Source: an uncultured Eubacteriales bacterium
Lineage (GTDB): Bacteria; Bacillota; Clostridia; Oscillospirales; Oscillospiraceae
NCBI GenBank assembly: GCA_900546485.1
Contig: URDK01000017.1
Coordinates: 1-38,329 of the forward strand
DNA length: 38,329 nucleotides
Reading direction: 5' to 3'
Positions within the stretch are counted from its first letter, which is position 1. The number at the start of each line of letters is the position of its first letter. A program made the translations under genes and the position numbers. Shown one piece after another: positions 7,324 to 14,944 of the stretch. The notes below the pieces were generated by a model. It saw nothing but the letters and a program-made list of their open reading frames with translations. It was not told the origin of the DNA and ran no database searches.

Positions 7324-8349
7324 ATGATAGAAGACATAAACGTTACAATTGAAGATGTGGCGAAGGAGGCCATGGTTTCGGTTGCTACGGTGTCACGGGT
7401 CGTCAACGAGAGCGGGAGAGTCAGCGAGACAACGGCCAGACGGGTGCGCGAGGCCATCGAAAAGCTCGGCTATGTTCCCAACCCCTCAGCCAGGAACCTG
7501 CGCAAGGGCGAGAGCAAGGTCGTCCTTATCATGGTCCCTAACTTCACCAACCCGTATTATTCTCAGATCCTGTCCGGTATTTGCGACGCTGCGCAGTTTT
7601 TGGGGTACAGTGCATTTATCAGCAGTGACAAGGACGCCAACCAGGAAAAGATCTTCACGAGCGTGATGGAGGGGAAGCGGGCCGACGGCACAATTTTCCT
7701 CACCTGCTGCTACGATGATGTTTGGCTTGGCAAGTATGTTGACCGCTTTCCAATAGTCCAGTGCGCCGAGGCAGTCGACAATGTGGCCGTTCCGTACATC
7801 TCCATAGACAACTACGCGGCCATGTGCGAGCTCGTGAGGCACGTTCGCCAGCTCGGGCACGAGAAGATAGCCTATGTGAACATAGAGAACCGCTTTTTGT
7901 CCACCCGACAGAGAAAACAAGGCTACTGCGATTCCATGACAGGCGGCGTGATGGGCAAGTCGCTGCGGAGTGACTATATAATAGGGACCACGGACTACAG
8001 CTACGAAAGCGGCGTAGCCGCAGCAGAACGACTGCTGGGTCTGCCAGACCGGCCAACTGCCATACTCTGCGGCTCGGATATGCTGGCCCTGGGCGTGGTG
8101 TCCAAGGCGCGGGAGCTGGGCATCTCGGTGCCGGGAGAACTGTCTGTGACAGGCTTTGACGACATTGACTATGCCAAGATGTTCCACCCATATATCACTA
8201 CGGTTGCCCAGCCCTGCTACGAGCTGGGATGGACATCGATGCAGAAACTCAAGGAGTGCATCGACAAGAACTCAAACGACAATGTGCACATCATTATGCC
8301 CCACAAACTCAAGCTGAGGGAGACCACGGACAGAGTTGCTAATGGATGA
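7324..8349 (+). CDS. LacI-family transcriptional regulator
   Basis: A 341-residue LacI/GalR regulator. Its N-terminal helix-turn-helix reads VTIEDVAKEAMVSVATVSRV (7-26), followed by the hinge segment NPSARNLR. The effector-binding core is of the periplasmic-binding-protein type, with the usual VVLIMVPNFTNPYY start and the C-terminal ELSVTGFDDIDYAKMFHP and TTVAQP motifs. The ATG at 7324 is preceded by a weak GATGGG; a TTG at 7315 is an alternative start. It sits between a divergent isomerase gene and the transport operon, both with TGTAAACG palindromes, so it is the likely local repressor, relieved by the transported sugar or a derivative. It lacks the marks of CcpA itself. Confidence 0.92.
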   Translation: MIEDINVTIEDVAKEAMVSVATVSRVVNESGRVSETTARRVREAIEKLGYVPNPSARNLRKGESKVVLIMVPNFTNPYYSQILSGICDAAQFLGYSAFISSDKDANQEKIFTSVMEGKRADGTIFLTCCYDDVWLGKYVDRFPIVQCAEAVDNVAVPYISIDNYAAMCELVRHVRQLGHEKIAYVNIENRFLSTRQRKQGYCDSMTGGVMGKSLRSDYIIGTTDYSYESGVAAAERLLGLPDRPTAILCGSDMLALGVVSKARELGISVPGELSVTGFDDIDYAKMFHPYITTVAQPCYELGWTSMQKLKECIDKNSNDNVHIIMPHKLKLRETTDRVANG

Positions 8350-8385
8350 AAAAAGCAGTTGTCCTGAATCACATATGACGTAAAC

Positions 8386-8433
8386 ACGGAAAACACTGAG
8401 GCTTGCATGTCGCTCGCTTCAAGTGTTTCCCGT
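8386..8433. repeat. Imperfect 12-bp inverted repeat after the regulator gene
   Basis: ACGGAAAACACT (8386-8397) and AGTGTTTCCCGT (8422-8433) pair at 11 of 12 positions around a 24-nt loop. There is no T run, so it is a poor terminator. It may be a weak attenuating hairpin or a protein site just before the operon promoter. Confidence 0.4.
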
Positions 8434-8452
8434 AATATGTAAACGATTACAT
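8433..8452 (+). promoter_or_regulatory. LacI/cre-type operator before the sugar operon
   Basis: ATGTAA-ACGA-TTACAT (8437-8452) is a perfect 16-bp interrupted palindrome. Its core TGTAAACGATTACA matches the CcpA cre consensus TGWAANCGNTNWCA at all 14 positions. TAATAT at 8433-8438 could be the -10, placing the operator over the start site. The -35 is not convincing. The local LacI-family protein and CcpA are both candidate binders. Confidence 0.65.
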
Positions 8453-8495
8453 TTATAGACTAAGACATTGGCTGACACACGAAAGGAGCATGAAA

Positions 8496-9323
8496 ATGAG
8501 CATTAAAATCTCTTACAACACCCTGGTGTATGTCAATGAAAGCGTTGACAAGAGCATTGAGAGGCTGGCCCGTTACGGCTACGACGGCGTGGACCTGGTG
8601 GGAGAGCCCTCCAGATACGACGTTGAGGAGGTCTGCGCGCTGCTGAAGAAGTACAACATAGCAGCCAGCTCCATATGCGCCGTGTTCAACACGGAGCGCG
8701 ACTTTGTCTCGCCGAAGGCGGAGATACGCAAAAACGCCGTGGCGTATGTTAAGGAGTGCGTGGATTTTGCAAAGGCGATAGGCGCGCACTCGATAAGCGT
8801 ACAGGCTTCTGCCTGCATGAAGACCGCAGCGGAAGCTCCGGCGGAGCAGGAGTGGAAGTGGGCCGTAGAGGGCCTGCGCGAGGCCGGAGAATACGCACTC
8901 AGCGCCGGTATACGCCTCACTCTCGAGGCCTGGAACCGCTATGAGACCTATCTCATCAACCGCTGCTCCCAGGCTCTGGCCATGGTCAGGGACATCGACC
9001 TGCCGAACGTAGGCGTCATGGGCGACACCTACCACATGAACATTGAGGAGACGGACATGGGTGAGGCCCTGCGTGAGGTTGGAGACAAGCTTTACTATCT
9101 GCACATTGCAGACAGCAACAGAGCGGCTCCTGGCAGGGGACACATCGATTTCAAGCCCATTGCAAGAGCGCTCAGGGACATTGGATACGACGGCTGGGTG
9201 TCCATGGAGCTGCTGCCCGCGGCGGCCGACCCCTTCGGAGGCAAGGTGTGCGAGGAGTTTTACGACCAGTACACCAAGGAATCCATCGAGTTCCTGAAGA
9301 AGCTGTTTGAGGAAATTAAATGA
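8496..9323 (+). CDS. Ketose 3-epimerase-like TIM-barrel enzyme (paralogue 1)
   Basis: A 275-residue TIM barrel of the D-tagatose/D-allulose 3-epimerase type. The metal ligands are Glu144 (LEAWNRYETY), Asp177 (GDTYHMNIEE), His203 (YLHIADSNR) and Glu238 (SMELLP). Their spacing of 33, 26 and 35 residues equals that of Agrobacterium D-allulose epimerase (150, 183, 209, 244). The start is the ATG at 8496 with AAGGAG 7 nt upstream; the ATG at 8490 is too close to it. First gene of the operon, 55 nt before the binding-protein gene. The fold also carries out elimination or hydration on 3-keto glycosides, so 3-epimerase is a structural rather than a substrate call. Confidence 0.83.
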   Translation: MSIKISYNTLVYVNESVDKSIERLARYGYDGVDLVGEPSRYDVEEVCALLKKYNIAASSICAVFNTERDFVSPKAEIRKNAVAYVKECVDFAKAIGAHSISVQASACMKTAAEAPAEQEWKWAVEGLREAGEYALSAGIRLTLEAWNRYETYLINRCSQALAMVRDIDLPNVGVMGDTYHMNIEETDMGEALREVGDKLYYLHIADSNRAAPGRGHIDFKPIARALRDIGYDGWVSMELLPAAADPFGGKVCEEFYDQYTKESIEFLKKLFEEIK

Positions 9324-9378
9324 CCGGGCAATGCACGGTATTTAATAAAAACAAATGAACAAGAAAGGAAACGAAAAG

Positions 9379-10395
9379 ATGAAAAAGCTGATTGCACTCC
9401 TTCTGGCGTCGATCTTCGCCATCGGCCTGCTCGCCGGCTGCGGCACCACGGAGCCCACTGAGACCGAGCCCCAGCAGAGCGACGCTGCCGAGGTAACGGA
9501 CGACGGCGCTGCCGCCACCGACAGCGGAGACAAGCTGTATATTGCCGCCTCCCACGGCTACGGCGCTGTCCAGCACTGGCAGATCAAGACCAAGGGCATG
9601 GAAGATGCCGCAAAGGAACTCGGCGTCGAGTTCACCTACAAGTACGCCGACGGCGACCTCCAGCAGGAAGTCGCGGACATAGAGAACTTCGTCGAGATGG
9701 GCGTTGACTACATCATTGTCGGACCCTGCAACTCCGAGGGCATAGTTCCGACCATCGAGGAGGCCCAGAGCAAGGGCGTCGCCATCGGTACCTGCGACAT
9801 CGGCATCGACGGCGCCGACGTTGCCAGCTTCGTCAGCTCCGACAACTACGGCATTGGCCAGCTTGCAGCCGAGTACATCGGTGAGCAGCTCGGCGGCTCC
9901 GGCAAGATTGCCATTCTCACCTGGCCTGCCGCTTCTGCTACTGCCGACCGCGAGCAGGGCTTCAAGGATAAGCTCGCGGAGGCCTACCCCGACATAGAGA
10001 TCGTTGCCGAGCAGGACTGCAACGCCGATCGCAGCACTGCCCTGAACGCCGCCGAGAGCATCATCGGCGCCAACCCGGACGTGCAGTATATCTGGGGCGC
10101 CAATGCTGAGATGGCCCTGGGCGCCTATGCCGCCACCCAGTCCACCAACAGAAGCGACATCTACGTCGTTGCCGTTGACACCGACGCCGAGGTCATGGAC
10201 GCGATAGCCGCCGGCACCAACCTCTGCGCCACTGTGTCTCAGGACCCCTACACCATGGGCTACAAGGCCGTTGAGAATGCCGTCAAGTATCTCAAGGGCG
10301 AGGAAGTCGAGGACGTCTACATCGAGTGCGAGATAGTCACCGCCGACAACTGCGCTGACATCGTCGCAAGGGACGAGGCTTACCTGAACAAATAA
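9379..10395 (+). CDS. Sugar-binding lipoprotein of a CUT2 ABC transporter (RbsB-like)
   Basis: A 338-residue substrate-binding protein. The signal peptide MKKLIALLLAS... ends in lipobox LAGC with Cys21, then a Thr/Glu/Ala-rich linker to about residue 50. The Peripla_BP_4 domain starts at KLYIAASHGYGAVQHWQIK and carries typical segments such as DYIIVGPCNSEGI, ASFVSSDNYGIGQLAAEYIG and VSQDPYTMGYKAV. The ATG at 9379 is preceded by AAAGGA at 9 nt; an upstream in-frame ATG at 9355 would add MNKKGNEK before the signal. It delivers a monosaccharide, cyclitol or small glycoside to the permease encoded downstream. The 137-nt gap to the ATPase gene holds two hairpins. Confidence 0.92.
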   Translation: MKKLIALLLASIFAIGLLAGCGTTEPTETEPQQSDAAEVTDDGAAATDSGDKLYIAASHGYGAVQHWQIKTKGMEDAAKELGVEFTYKYADGDLQQEVADIENFVEMGVDYIIVGPCNSEGIVPTIEEAQSKGVAIGTCDIGIDGADVASFVSSDNYGIGQLAAEYIGEQLGGSGKIAILTWPAASATADREQGFKDKLAEAYPDIEIVAEQDCNADRSTALNAAESIIGANPDVQYIWGANAEMALGAYAATQSTNRSDIYVVAVDTDAEVMDAIAAGTNLCATVSQDPYTMGYKAVENAVKYLKGEEVEDVYIECEIVTADNCADIVARDEAYLNK

Positions 10396-10405
10396 AACGC
10401 AAAAA

Positions 10406-10432
10406 GCCCGGCCGCCCAAAAGGCGGCCGGGC
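10406..10432 (+). other. GC-rich hairpin after the binding-protein gene
   Basis: GCCCGGCCGCC pairs perfectly with GGCGGCCGGGC around a CAAAA loop. It lacks a following T run, so it is more likely a 3' mRNA stabiliser that keeps binding-protein transcript above the rest of the operon than a full terminator. Confidence 0.6.
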
Positions 10433-10478
10433 CTGACCGAAGCATATGGGCCCGACGGACGTAACGCCGTGAGGAGAG

Positions 10479-10499
10479 AACACAGCGCGCGGCTGTGTT
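10479..10499 (+). other. Second hairpin in the binding-protein/ATPase gap
   Basis: AACACAGC pairs with GCTGTGTT around a GCGCG loop, 33 nt before the ATPase start. Role unknown; it is not a terminator by its tail. Confidence 0.4.
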
Positions 10500-10532
10500 T
10501 GAGGGAGGGCTCATTTATATAGGAGATGGAGC

Positions 10533-12029
10533 ATGGAAAACACCATATTGAAAATGTCCAACATTTCCAAGTCCTTTTCGGGAGTACAGGTACTGGATGG
10601 AGTGAATTTCGAGCTGCGCTCGGGAGAGGTACATGTGCTCATGGGCGAGAACGGTGCCGGCAAATCCACGCTTATGAAGATCCTCACCGGTGTCTACAAG
10701 CCTAACGACGGGGACATATACCTGGCCGACGAAACCGGGGAACTCAAAAAGACAGCGATCGAAAACCCCAAGGCCGCGCTGGCTCTGGGTATAAGCATGG
10801 TGTTTCAGGAATTCAACCTGATGCCGAATATGAGCATCGCCGAGAACATATCCATCGGTTTTGAGCCGACAAAGCGCGGCGTGATCGACTGGAATACGAT
10901 GAATAGGGAAGCGGAGAAGATGCTTGCCAAGGTCGGACTGAGCATACCCGTCACCACCGAGGTGGGGCGGCTGACGACGGCCGAAAAGCAGGGCGTAGAG
11001 ATCGCAAAATGCCTTTCGCACGACGGACGCATCATAATCCTTGACGAACCGACCTCCAGCCTTTCAGAACGCGAGGTACGGACGCTCTTCGACCTCATCA
11101 AGGAGCTCAAGAGCCAGGGAATAAGCATTGTGTATATTTCGCACCGCATGGAGGAGATATTTGAGATAGGCGACAGAATCACCGTGTTCCGAGACGGGCA
11201 CAGTGTCGCCACGCTCCCTGTGAAAGACGTGTGCGAGAACGAACTCATCAAACTGATGATAGGCCGCGAGGTTGAGGACAAGGTTACGGAGCGGAGGTCC
11301 GGCGAGGCGCTGGAACCCGCCATCGAGCTGCGCGGCGTGAAAAGCAGAAAATACGACACGCCGGTGAACTTTACCGCCTATAAGGGCGAGATAGTGGGCA
11401 TCTTCGGGCTGGTCGGCGCAGGCCGCACCGAGCTGGCACGGGTGATCTTCGGCGTGGACCCCAGCGAATGCGGGGAGATAATAAAGGACGGCAGACCCAT
11501 CACGGTGAAGTCTCCATCCGACGCCATAAAAAACAGAATAGGCATGATACCGGAGGACCGTAAGGAATACGGCCTCATAACCAGACACGACGTACAAAGC
11601 AATCTCACATTGGTCAAGCTCAGGGAGATGCCCTGGTTCCTGAAAAACACCAGGCGCGAGGAAAAGCTTACCGATGAGTATATAGAGAAGCTGTCCATAG
11701 CCACTAAGAGCCGCTATCAGCTTCTGGAGCGCCTGAGTGGAGGAAACCAGCAGAAGGTGGTCATTGCAAAGTGGATATCCATGGAGCTGGACGTGATCAT
11801 CCTGGACGAACCGACGCGCGGCGTTGACGTAAAGGCAAAGGCGGAGATCTATGACCTGATGCGCTCGCTTGCCGACAAGGGCAAATGCGTCATCATGATA
11901 TCCTCCGACCTGCCTGAGATAATGCGCGTGAGCCACCGCGTGGTGGTCATGCACGACGGGATCCTGACTCTGGACAAGCCGACAGCTGAGCTTGACCAGG
12001 AAAAAATACTGTATGCTGCGCTGAATTGA
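10533..12029 (+). CDS. CUT2 sugar ABC transporter ATPase (RbsA/MglA-like)
   Basis: A 498-residue double ATPase of the RbsA/MglA/XylG type. The first nucleotide-binding domain has Walker A GENGAGKST (38-46), a signature in LTTAEKQGVEIAKCL and Walker B IIILDEPTSSLS. The second has the degenerate Walker A GLVGAGRTEL, the full signature LSGGNQQKVVIAKW and Walker B VIILDEPTRGVDV. The usual EDRK segment precedes the second signature. The start ATG has AGGAG 7 nt upstream. The permease gene follows after 10 nt. CUT2 systems import monosaccharides, polyols and similar small molecules in unphosphorylated form. Confidence 0.95.
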   Translation: MENTILKMSNISKSFSGVQVLDGVNFELRSGEVHVLMGENGAGKSTLMKILTGVYKPNDGDIYLADETGELKKTAIENPKAALALGISMVFQEFNLMPNMSIAENISIGFEPTKRGVIDWNTMNREAEKMLAKVGLSIPVTTEVGRLTTAEKQGVEIAKCLSHDGRIIILDEPTSSLSEREVRTLFDLIKELKSQGISIVYISHRMEEIFEIGDRITVFRDGHSVATLPVKDVCENELIKLMIGREVEDKVTERRSGEALEPAIELRGVKSRKYDTPVNFTAYKGEIVGIFGLVGAGRTELARVIFGVDPSECGEIIKDGRPITVKSPSDAIKNRIGMIPEDRKEYGLITRHDVQSNLTLVKLREMPWFLKNTRREEKLTDEYIEKLSIATKSRYQLLERLSGGNQQKVVIAKWISMELDVIILDEPTRGVDVKAKAEIYDLMRSLADKGKCVIMISSDLPEIMRVSHRVVVMHDGILTLDKPTAELDQEKILYAALN

Positions 12030-12039
12030 GGTGCTGACC

Positions 12040-12990
12040 ATGGAACTGAACAAGGCTAAAAATATTGAAAGAATCCGGCAGCTTTCGCTTTTGTTTATGC
12101 TGCTGCTCGAAATAGTGCTCTTTTCGCTGCTTGCTGAGAGATTCTTCAGCTTCAGCAACGCCATAAGCATACTCAGGCAGGTGTCCGTAACTGGAATTTC
12201 CGCCATGGGCATGTTCATGATAATACTGCTTGGAGACATCGACCTCTCCGTCGGCTCCATGTATGCCTTCATAGGCGTCATCAGCGCGCTCATATTCAAG
12301 ACCACCGAGAGCGCGGTACTGGCGATCATCGCGGCCCTGGTCATAGGTACGGTGATAGGCTTCATAAACGGCACGATAACTGCGAAGTTCAAGATCCCCG
12401 CCTTCATCACCACCCTTGCCACGATGAGCGTGTGCAGCGGCCTGGCCTACATTATAACCAAGGGCACGCCCATTGGCGTGACGAACCCGGCGTTCACCTT
12501 CCTGGGCTCGGGCTACGTCGCCGGCGTCATCCCCCTGCCGATCATCTTCATGCTCATAGTGCTTGCTTTGGGCTACTTCACGATGTACAAGACCCGCTTC
12601 GGCCGCCATATCTACGCCTGCGGCGGCAATGCCCAGGCTGCCAAGTGGTCCGGTATCAATGCGGACAAGATAAAGGTGCTGGTGTTCGTCATCGCCGGCT
12701 TCCTGAACGGCTTCGCGGCGATAGTCCTGGCCGGACGCCTCGGCGGCGGTCTGCCCTCCGCCGGTGACGGCTCCGAGATGGACGTCATCACCGCCGTCGT
12801 TCTCGGCGGCACCAGCATGACCGGCGGCAAGGGCAAGCTCTGGGGCGTTGTGCTGGGCGTGCTCATCATAGGCGTCCTGACCGTCGGCCTCACCATGGTT
12901 GGCGTGTCGTCTTACTGGCAGAACGTCATCAAGGGCATAATCATAGTCGTCGCCGTCATAATCGACACCAAGGGCGCAAAGACGGCCTGA
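12040..12990 (+). CDS. CUT2 sugar ABC transporter permease (RbsC-like)
   Basis: A 316-residue permease of the BPD_transp_2 family with eight to ten hydrophobic segments. It shows the family marks GDIDLSVGSMYAF near residue 70, FINGTITAKFKIPAFITTLATM, and near the C-terminus GLPSAGDGSEMDVITAVVLGGTSMTGGKG. ATG at 12040 has GAGGTG 6 nt upstream; the GTG at 12031 lacks a site. No second permease gene is present, so it should act as a homodimer with the upstream ATPase, as RbsC does. Confidence 0.94.
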   Translation: MELNKAKNIERIRQLSLLFMLLLEIVLFSLLAERFFSFSNAISILRQVSVTGISAMGMFMIILLGDIDLSVGSMYAFIGVISALIFKTTESAVLAIIAALVIGTVIGFINGTITAKFKIPAFITTLATMSVCSGLAYIITKGTPIGVTNPAFTFLGSGYVAGVIPLPIIFMLIVLALGYFTMYKTRFGRHIYACGGNAQAAKWSGINADKIKVLVFVIAGFLNGFAAIVLAGRLGGGLPSAGDGSEMDVITAVVLGGTSMTGGKGKLWGVVLGVLIIGVLTVGLTMVGVSSYWQNVIKGIIIVVAVIIDTKGAKTA

Positions 12991-13030
12991 ACGTGCATCC
13001 GTGCATCAAAGCGCAAAGGAGGAGCTCAAC

Positions 13031-14056
13031 ATGAAAGAAATGGACGCAGTAGTATTCCAGGACATAGGGAAGTGGGACTTTGAGAAGCGCCCGGTACCCG
13101 AGATAAGGAACGCCAACGACGTGTTGGTTGAGATGGAGGCCTGCAGCATCTGCGGCACCGACGTGCACGTCCTGAGCGATCCCCCCGGCTTTGCTGGGAC
13201 CAAGGGCATAATACTCGGACATGAGTGCGTGGGCAAAGTGCTTGAGACCGGCGCGAATGTCAGCGGCCTCGTCCCCGGCGACAGGGTGGTGCTCATACCG
13301 AACATCAACTGCGAGCACTGCGAATACTGCCGCATAGGCTGGCCGAATCTCTGCAAGAACGAGGAGATAATGGGCGTCACCATCGACGGCATATTTGCAA
13401 AGTACTTTGTGGCTCCCGACAAGGCGCTCACCAAAATACCCGCGGACATGCCCAAGGACCTGGCCGTGTTCTGTGAGCCGGTGAACTGCGTCATGGGCGC
13501 AATGGACATGGTGCGCGTGCTCCCCGGCGACAACGCTCTGGTGCTGGGCGGCGGCCCGATAGGCCTCTACTACGCCATGCTGCTCAAGGCCAACGGCGCG
13601 GGCAAGGTCATAGTCTCCGAGCCCTCTGCCATGCGCGCCGAGATTGCCAAAGCCTGCGGAGCAGACCTCGTGGTCAATCCGCTTAAAGAGGACCTTCGCG
13701 CCATCGTGATGGAGCAGACGGGCGGCCTGAGCGTCGACATCTGCGCTGACGCCGTCGGCACCCTTCTCAACGACGCCATAGCCTGCACGCGCCGCGCCGG
13801 CAAGATAGTCATCATTGGCCTGAACGAGCACGCGACGCAGACCATCTGCCAGACGGATATAATGAAGAACGGGCTTTTCGTCTACGGCAACTACAACGGT
13901 CACTATTCCATGACGCCCACCGTCAAGATGCTGAACGCCGGGGTAATTCCCGTTGAAAAGCTTATAACCCACCGGCTCCCGCTGTCCAAATTCGGGGAGG
14001 GCCTGGAGGCCATGCGCTCCGGAGACGCCCTGGAAGTCATCCTCTACCCGGACTGA
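13031..14056 (+). CDS. Zinc-dependent MDR dehydrogenase (polyol/glycoside type)
   Basis: A 341-residue medium-chain dehydrogenase. Catalytic zinc residues are Cys41 (CSICGTDVH), His64-Glu65 (LGHE) and Glu149 (FCEP). The structural zinc lobe has Cys94, Cys97, Cys100 and Cys108. The NAD fold contains ALVLGGGPIGLYYAM. It resembles sorbitol/threonine dehydrogenases and the E. coli YcjQ class. The ATG at 13031 follows AAAGGAGGAG. The gene lies 40 nt after the permease and 20 nt before the second epimerase gene. Likely job: oxidise a hydroxyl of the imported sugar or reduce a keto intermediate. Together with the next two genes it reproduces the fold order MDR, TIM barrel, Gfo/Idh/MocA of ycjQRS. 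Confidence 0.9.
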   Translation: MKEMDAVVFQDIGKWDFEKRPVPEIRNANDVLVEMEACSICGTDVHVLSDPPGFAGTKGIILGHECVGKVLETGANVSGLVPGDRVVLIPNINCEHCEYCRIGWPNLCKNEEIMGVTIDGIFAKYFVAPDKALTKIPADMPKDLAVFCEPVNCVMGAMDMVRVLPGDNALVLGGGPIGLYYAMLLKANGAGKVIVSEPSAMRAEIAKACGADLVVNPLKEDLRAIVMEQTGGLSVDICADAVGTLLNDAIACTRRAGKIVIIGLNEHATQTICQTDIMKNGLFVYGNYNGHYSMTPTVKMLNAGVIPVEKLITHRLPLSKFGEGLEAMRSGDALEVILYPD

Positions 14057-14076
14057 GCCGAGGAAAGGAGCACAAG

Positions 14077-14940
14077 ATGTACAAATACAGCATGACCCAG
14101 TGGATAGTCGGCGATGAGGACATAGAATACAGTTTCCGCCGACTCAAAAACTGCGGATATGACGGCATAGAATTCGCTGCTGAGCCGTACACTCTGGATG
14201 CAGAGCGCCTGTGCCGCCTTATGAAGGAATACGGCCTGGAGTGCACGTCGCTCTGCGGCATATTCCCGGAGAGCCGCGACCTCACGGCGGCTGACCCCGC
14301 GGCTGCGGACGCCGCGGTGAAATATGTCTGCGACAGCGTTGACCTCGCCGTAAAGGTCGGGGCGCCGCTCATGATAATCGTTCCCTCGCCGGTCGGGCGC
14401 GTCAGCCCGCCGGAGGGCAGGGAATTTGACGAGCTCTGGGCCTGCGCCGTCAAAAACATCCGCCGCGCTGCGGACTATGCTCAGAGCAAGGGCGTGCTGC
14501 TCGCGGTCGAGGCGATAAACCGCTACGAGACCTATTTTGCCAATACCCTCGAAAAGGCGCAGAGGCTGGTTCGGGAGATAGACCATCCGGCGGTGAAACT
14601 GATGGCCGACCTTTTCCACATGAGCCTCGAGGAACGCGATATCCCGCAGAGCCTCCGCATGATAGCCGACCAGCTCGTGCATGTGCACATCGCGGACAAC
14701 ACCCGCGAGGCGGCCGGGCTTGGCTCGACCGACTTCAAGGCTGCGCTCAGGACGCTGCTTGACATAGGTTACAAAGGCAGCCTCACGATGGAGTTCATGC
14801 CGAGACTGGCGAATCCCTATGAGTCCGGTGCTCTTAGCACGCAGTCGGAGCTCATGGATACCTACGCAAAACAGTCCATAGACTATATGCGGTGCATGGA
14901 GGCCAGCCTCTCCTGCACCGGCACTGAAAGGAAATGCTGA
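14077..14940 (+). CDS. Ketose 3-epimerase-like TIM-barrel enzyme (paralogue 2)
   Basis: A 287-residue TIM barrel related to the enzyme at 8496. Both share NRYETY, an M-x-D-x-x-HM-x-x-EE-x-D segment and HIAD-x-x-R. Metal ligands are Glu145, Asp178, His204 and Glu239, with spacing 33-26-35 as in D-allulose epimerase. The ATG at 14077 follows GAAAGGAG. It lies between the zinc dehydrogenase and the Gfo/Idh/MocA gene, the position YcjR has in E. coli, so epimerisation or elimination at a carbon next to a keto group is plausible. The divergence between the two paralogues suggests successive steps rather than redundancy. Confidence 0.84.
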   Translation: MYKYSMTQWIVGDEDIEYSFRRLKNCGYDGIEFAAEPYTLDAERLCRLMKEYGLECTSLCGIFPESRDLTAADPAAADAAVKYVCDSVDLAVKVGAPLMIIVPSPVGRVSPPEGREFDELWACAVKNIRRAADYAQSKGVLLAVEAINRYETYFANTLEKAQRLVREIDHPAVKLMADLFHMSLEERDIPQSLRMIADQLVHVHIADNTREAAGLGSTDFKAALRTLLDIGYKGSLTMEFMPRLANPYESGALSTQSELMDTYAKQSIDYMRCMEASLSCTGTERKC

Positions 14941-14944
14941 GAGC

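Noticed and set aside
7324..8349. The LacI-family protein being CcpA
   Set aside because: It is encoded within the sugar cluster, flanked by target-like operators, and shows no feature I can tie to CcpA. The cre match is better explained by similar half-site preference or by CcpA encoded elsewhere.
10406..10432. Hairpin after the binding-protein gene as a rho-independent terminator
   Set aside because: No T run follows, and the ATPase and permease genes it would cut off belong to the same transporter.
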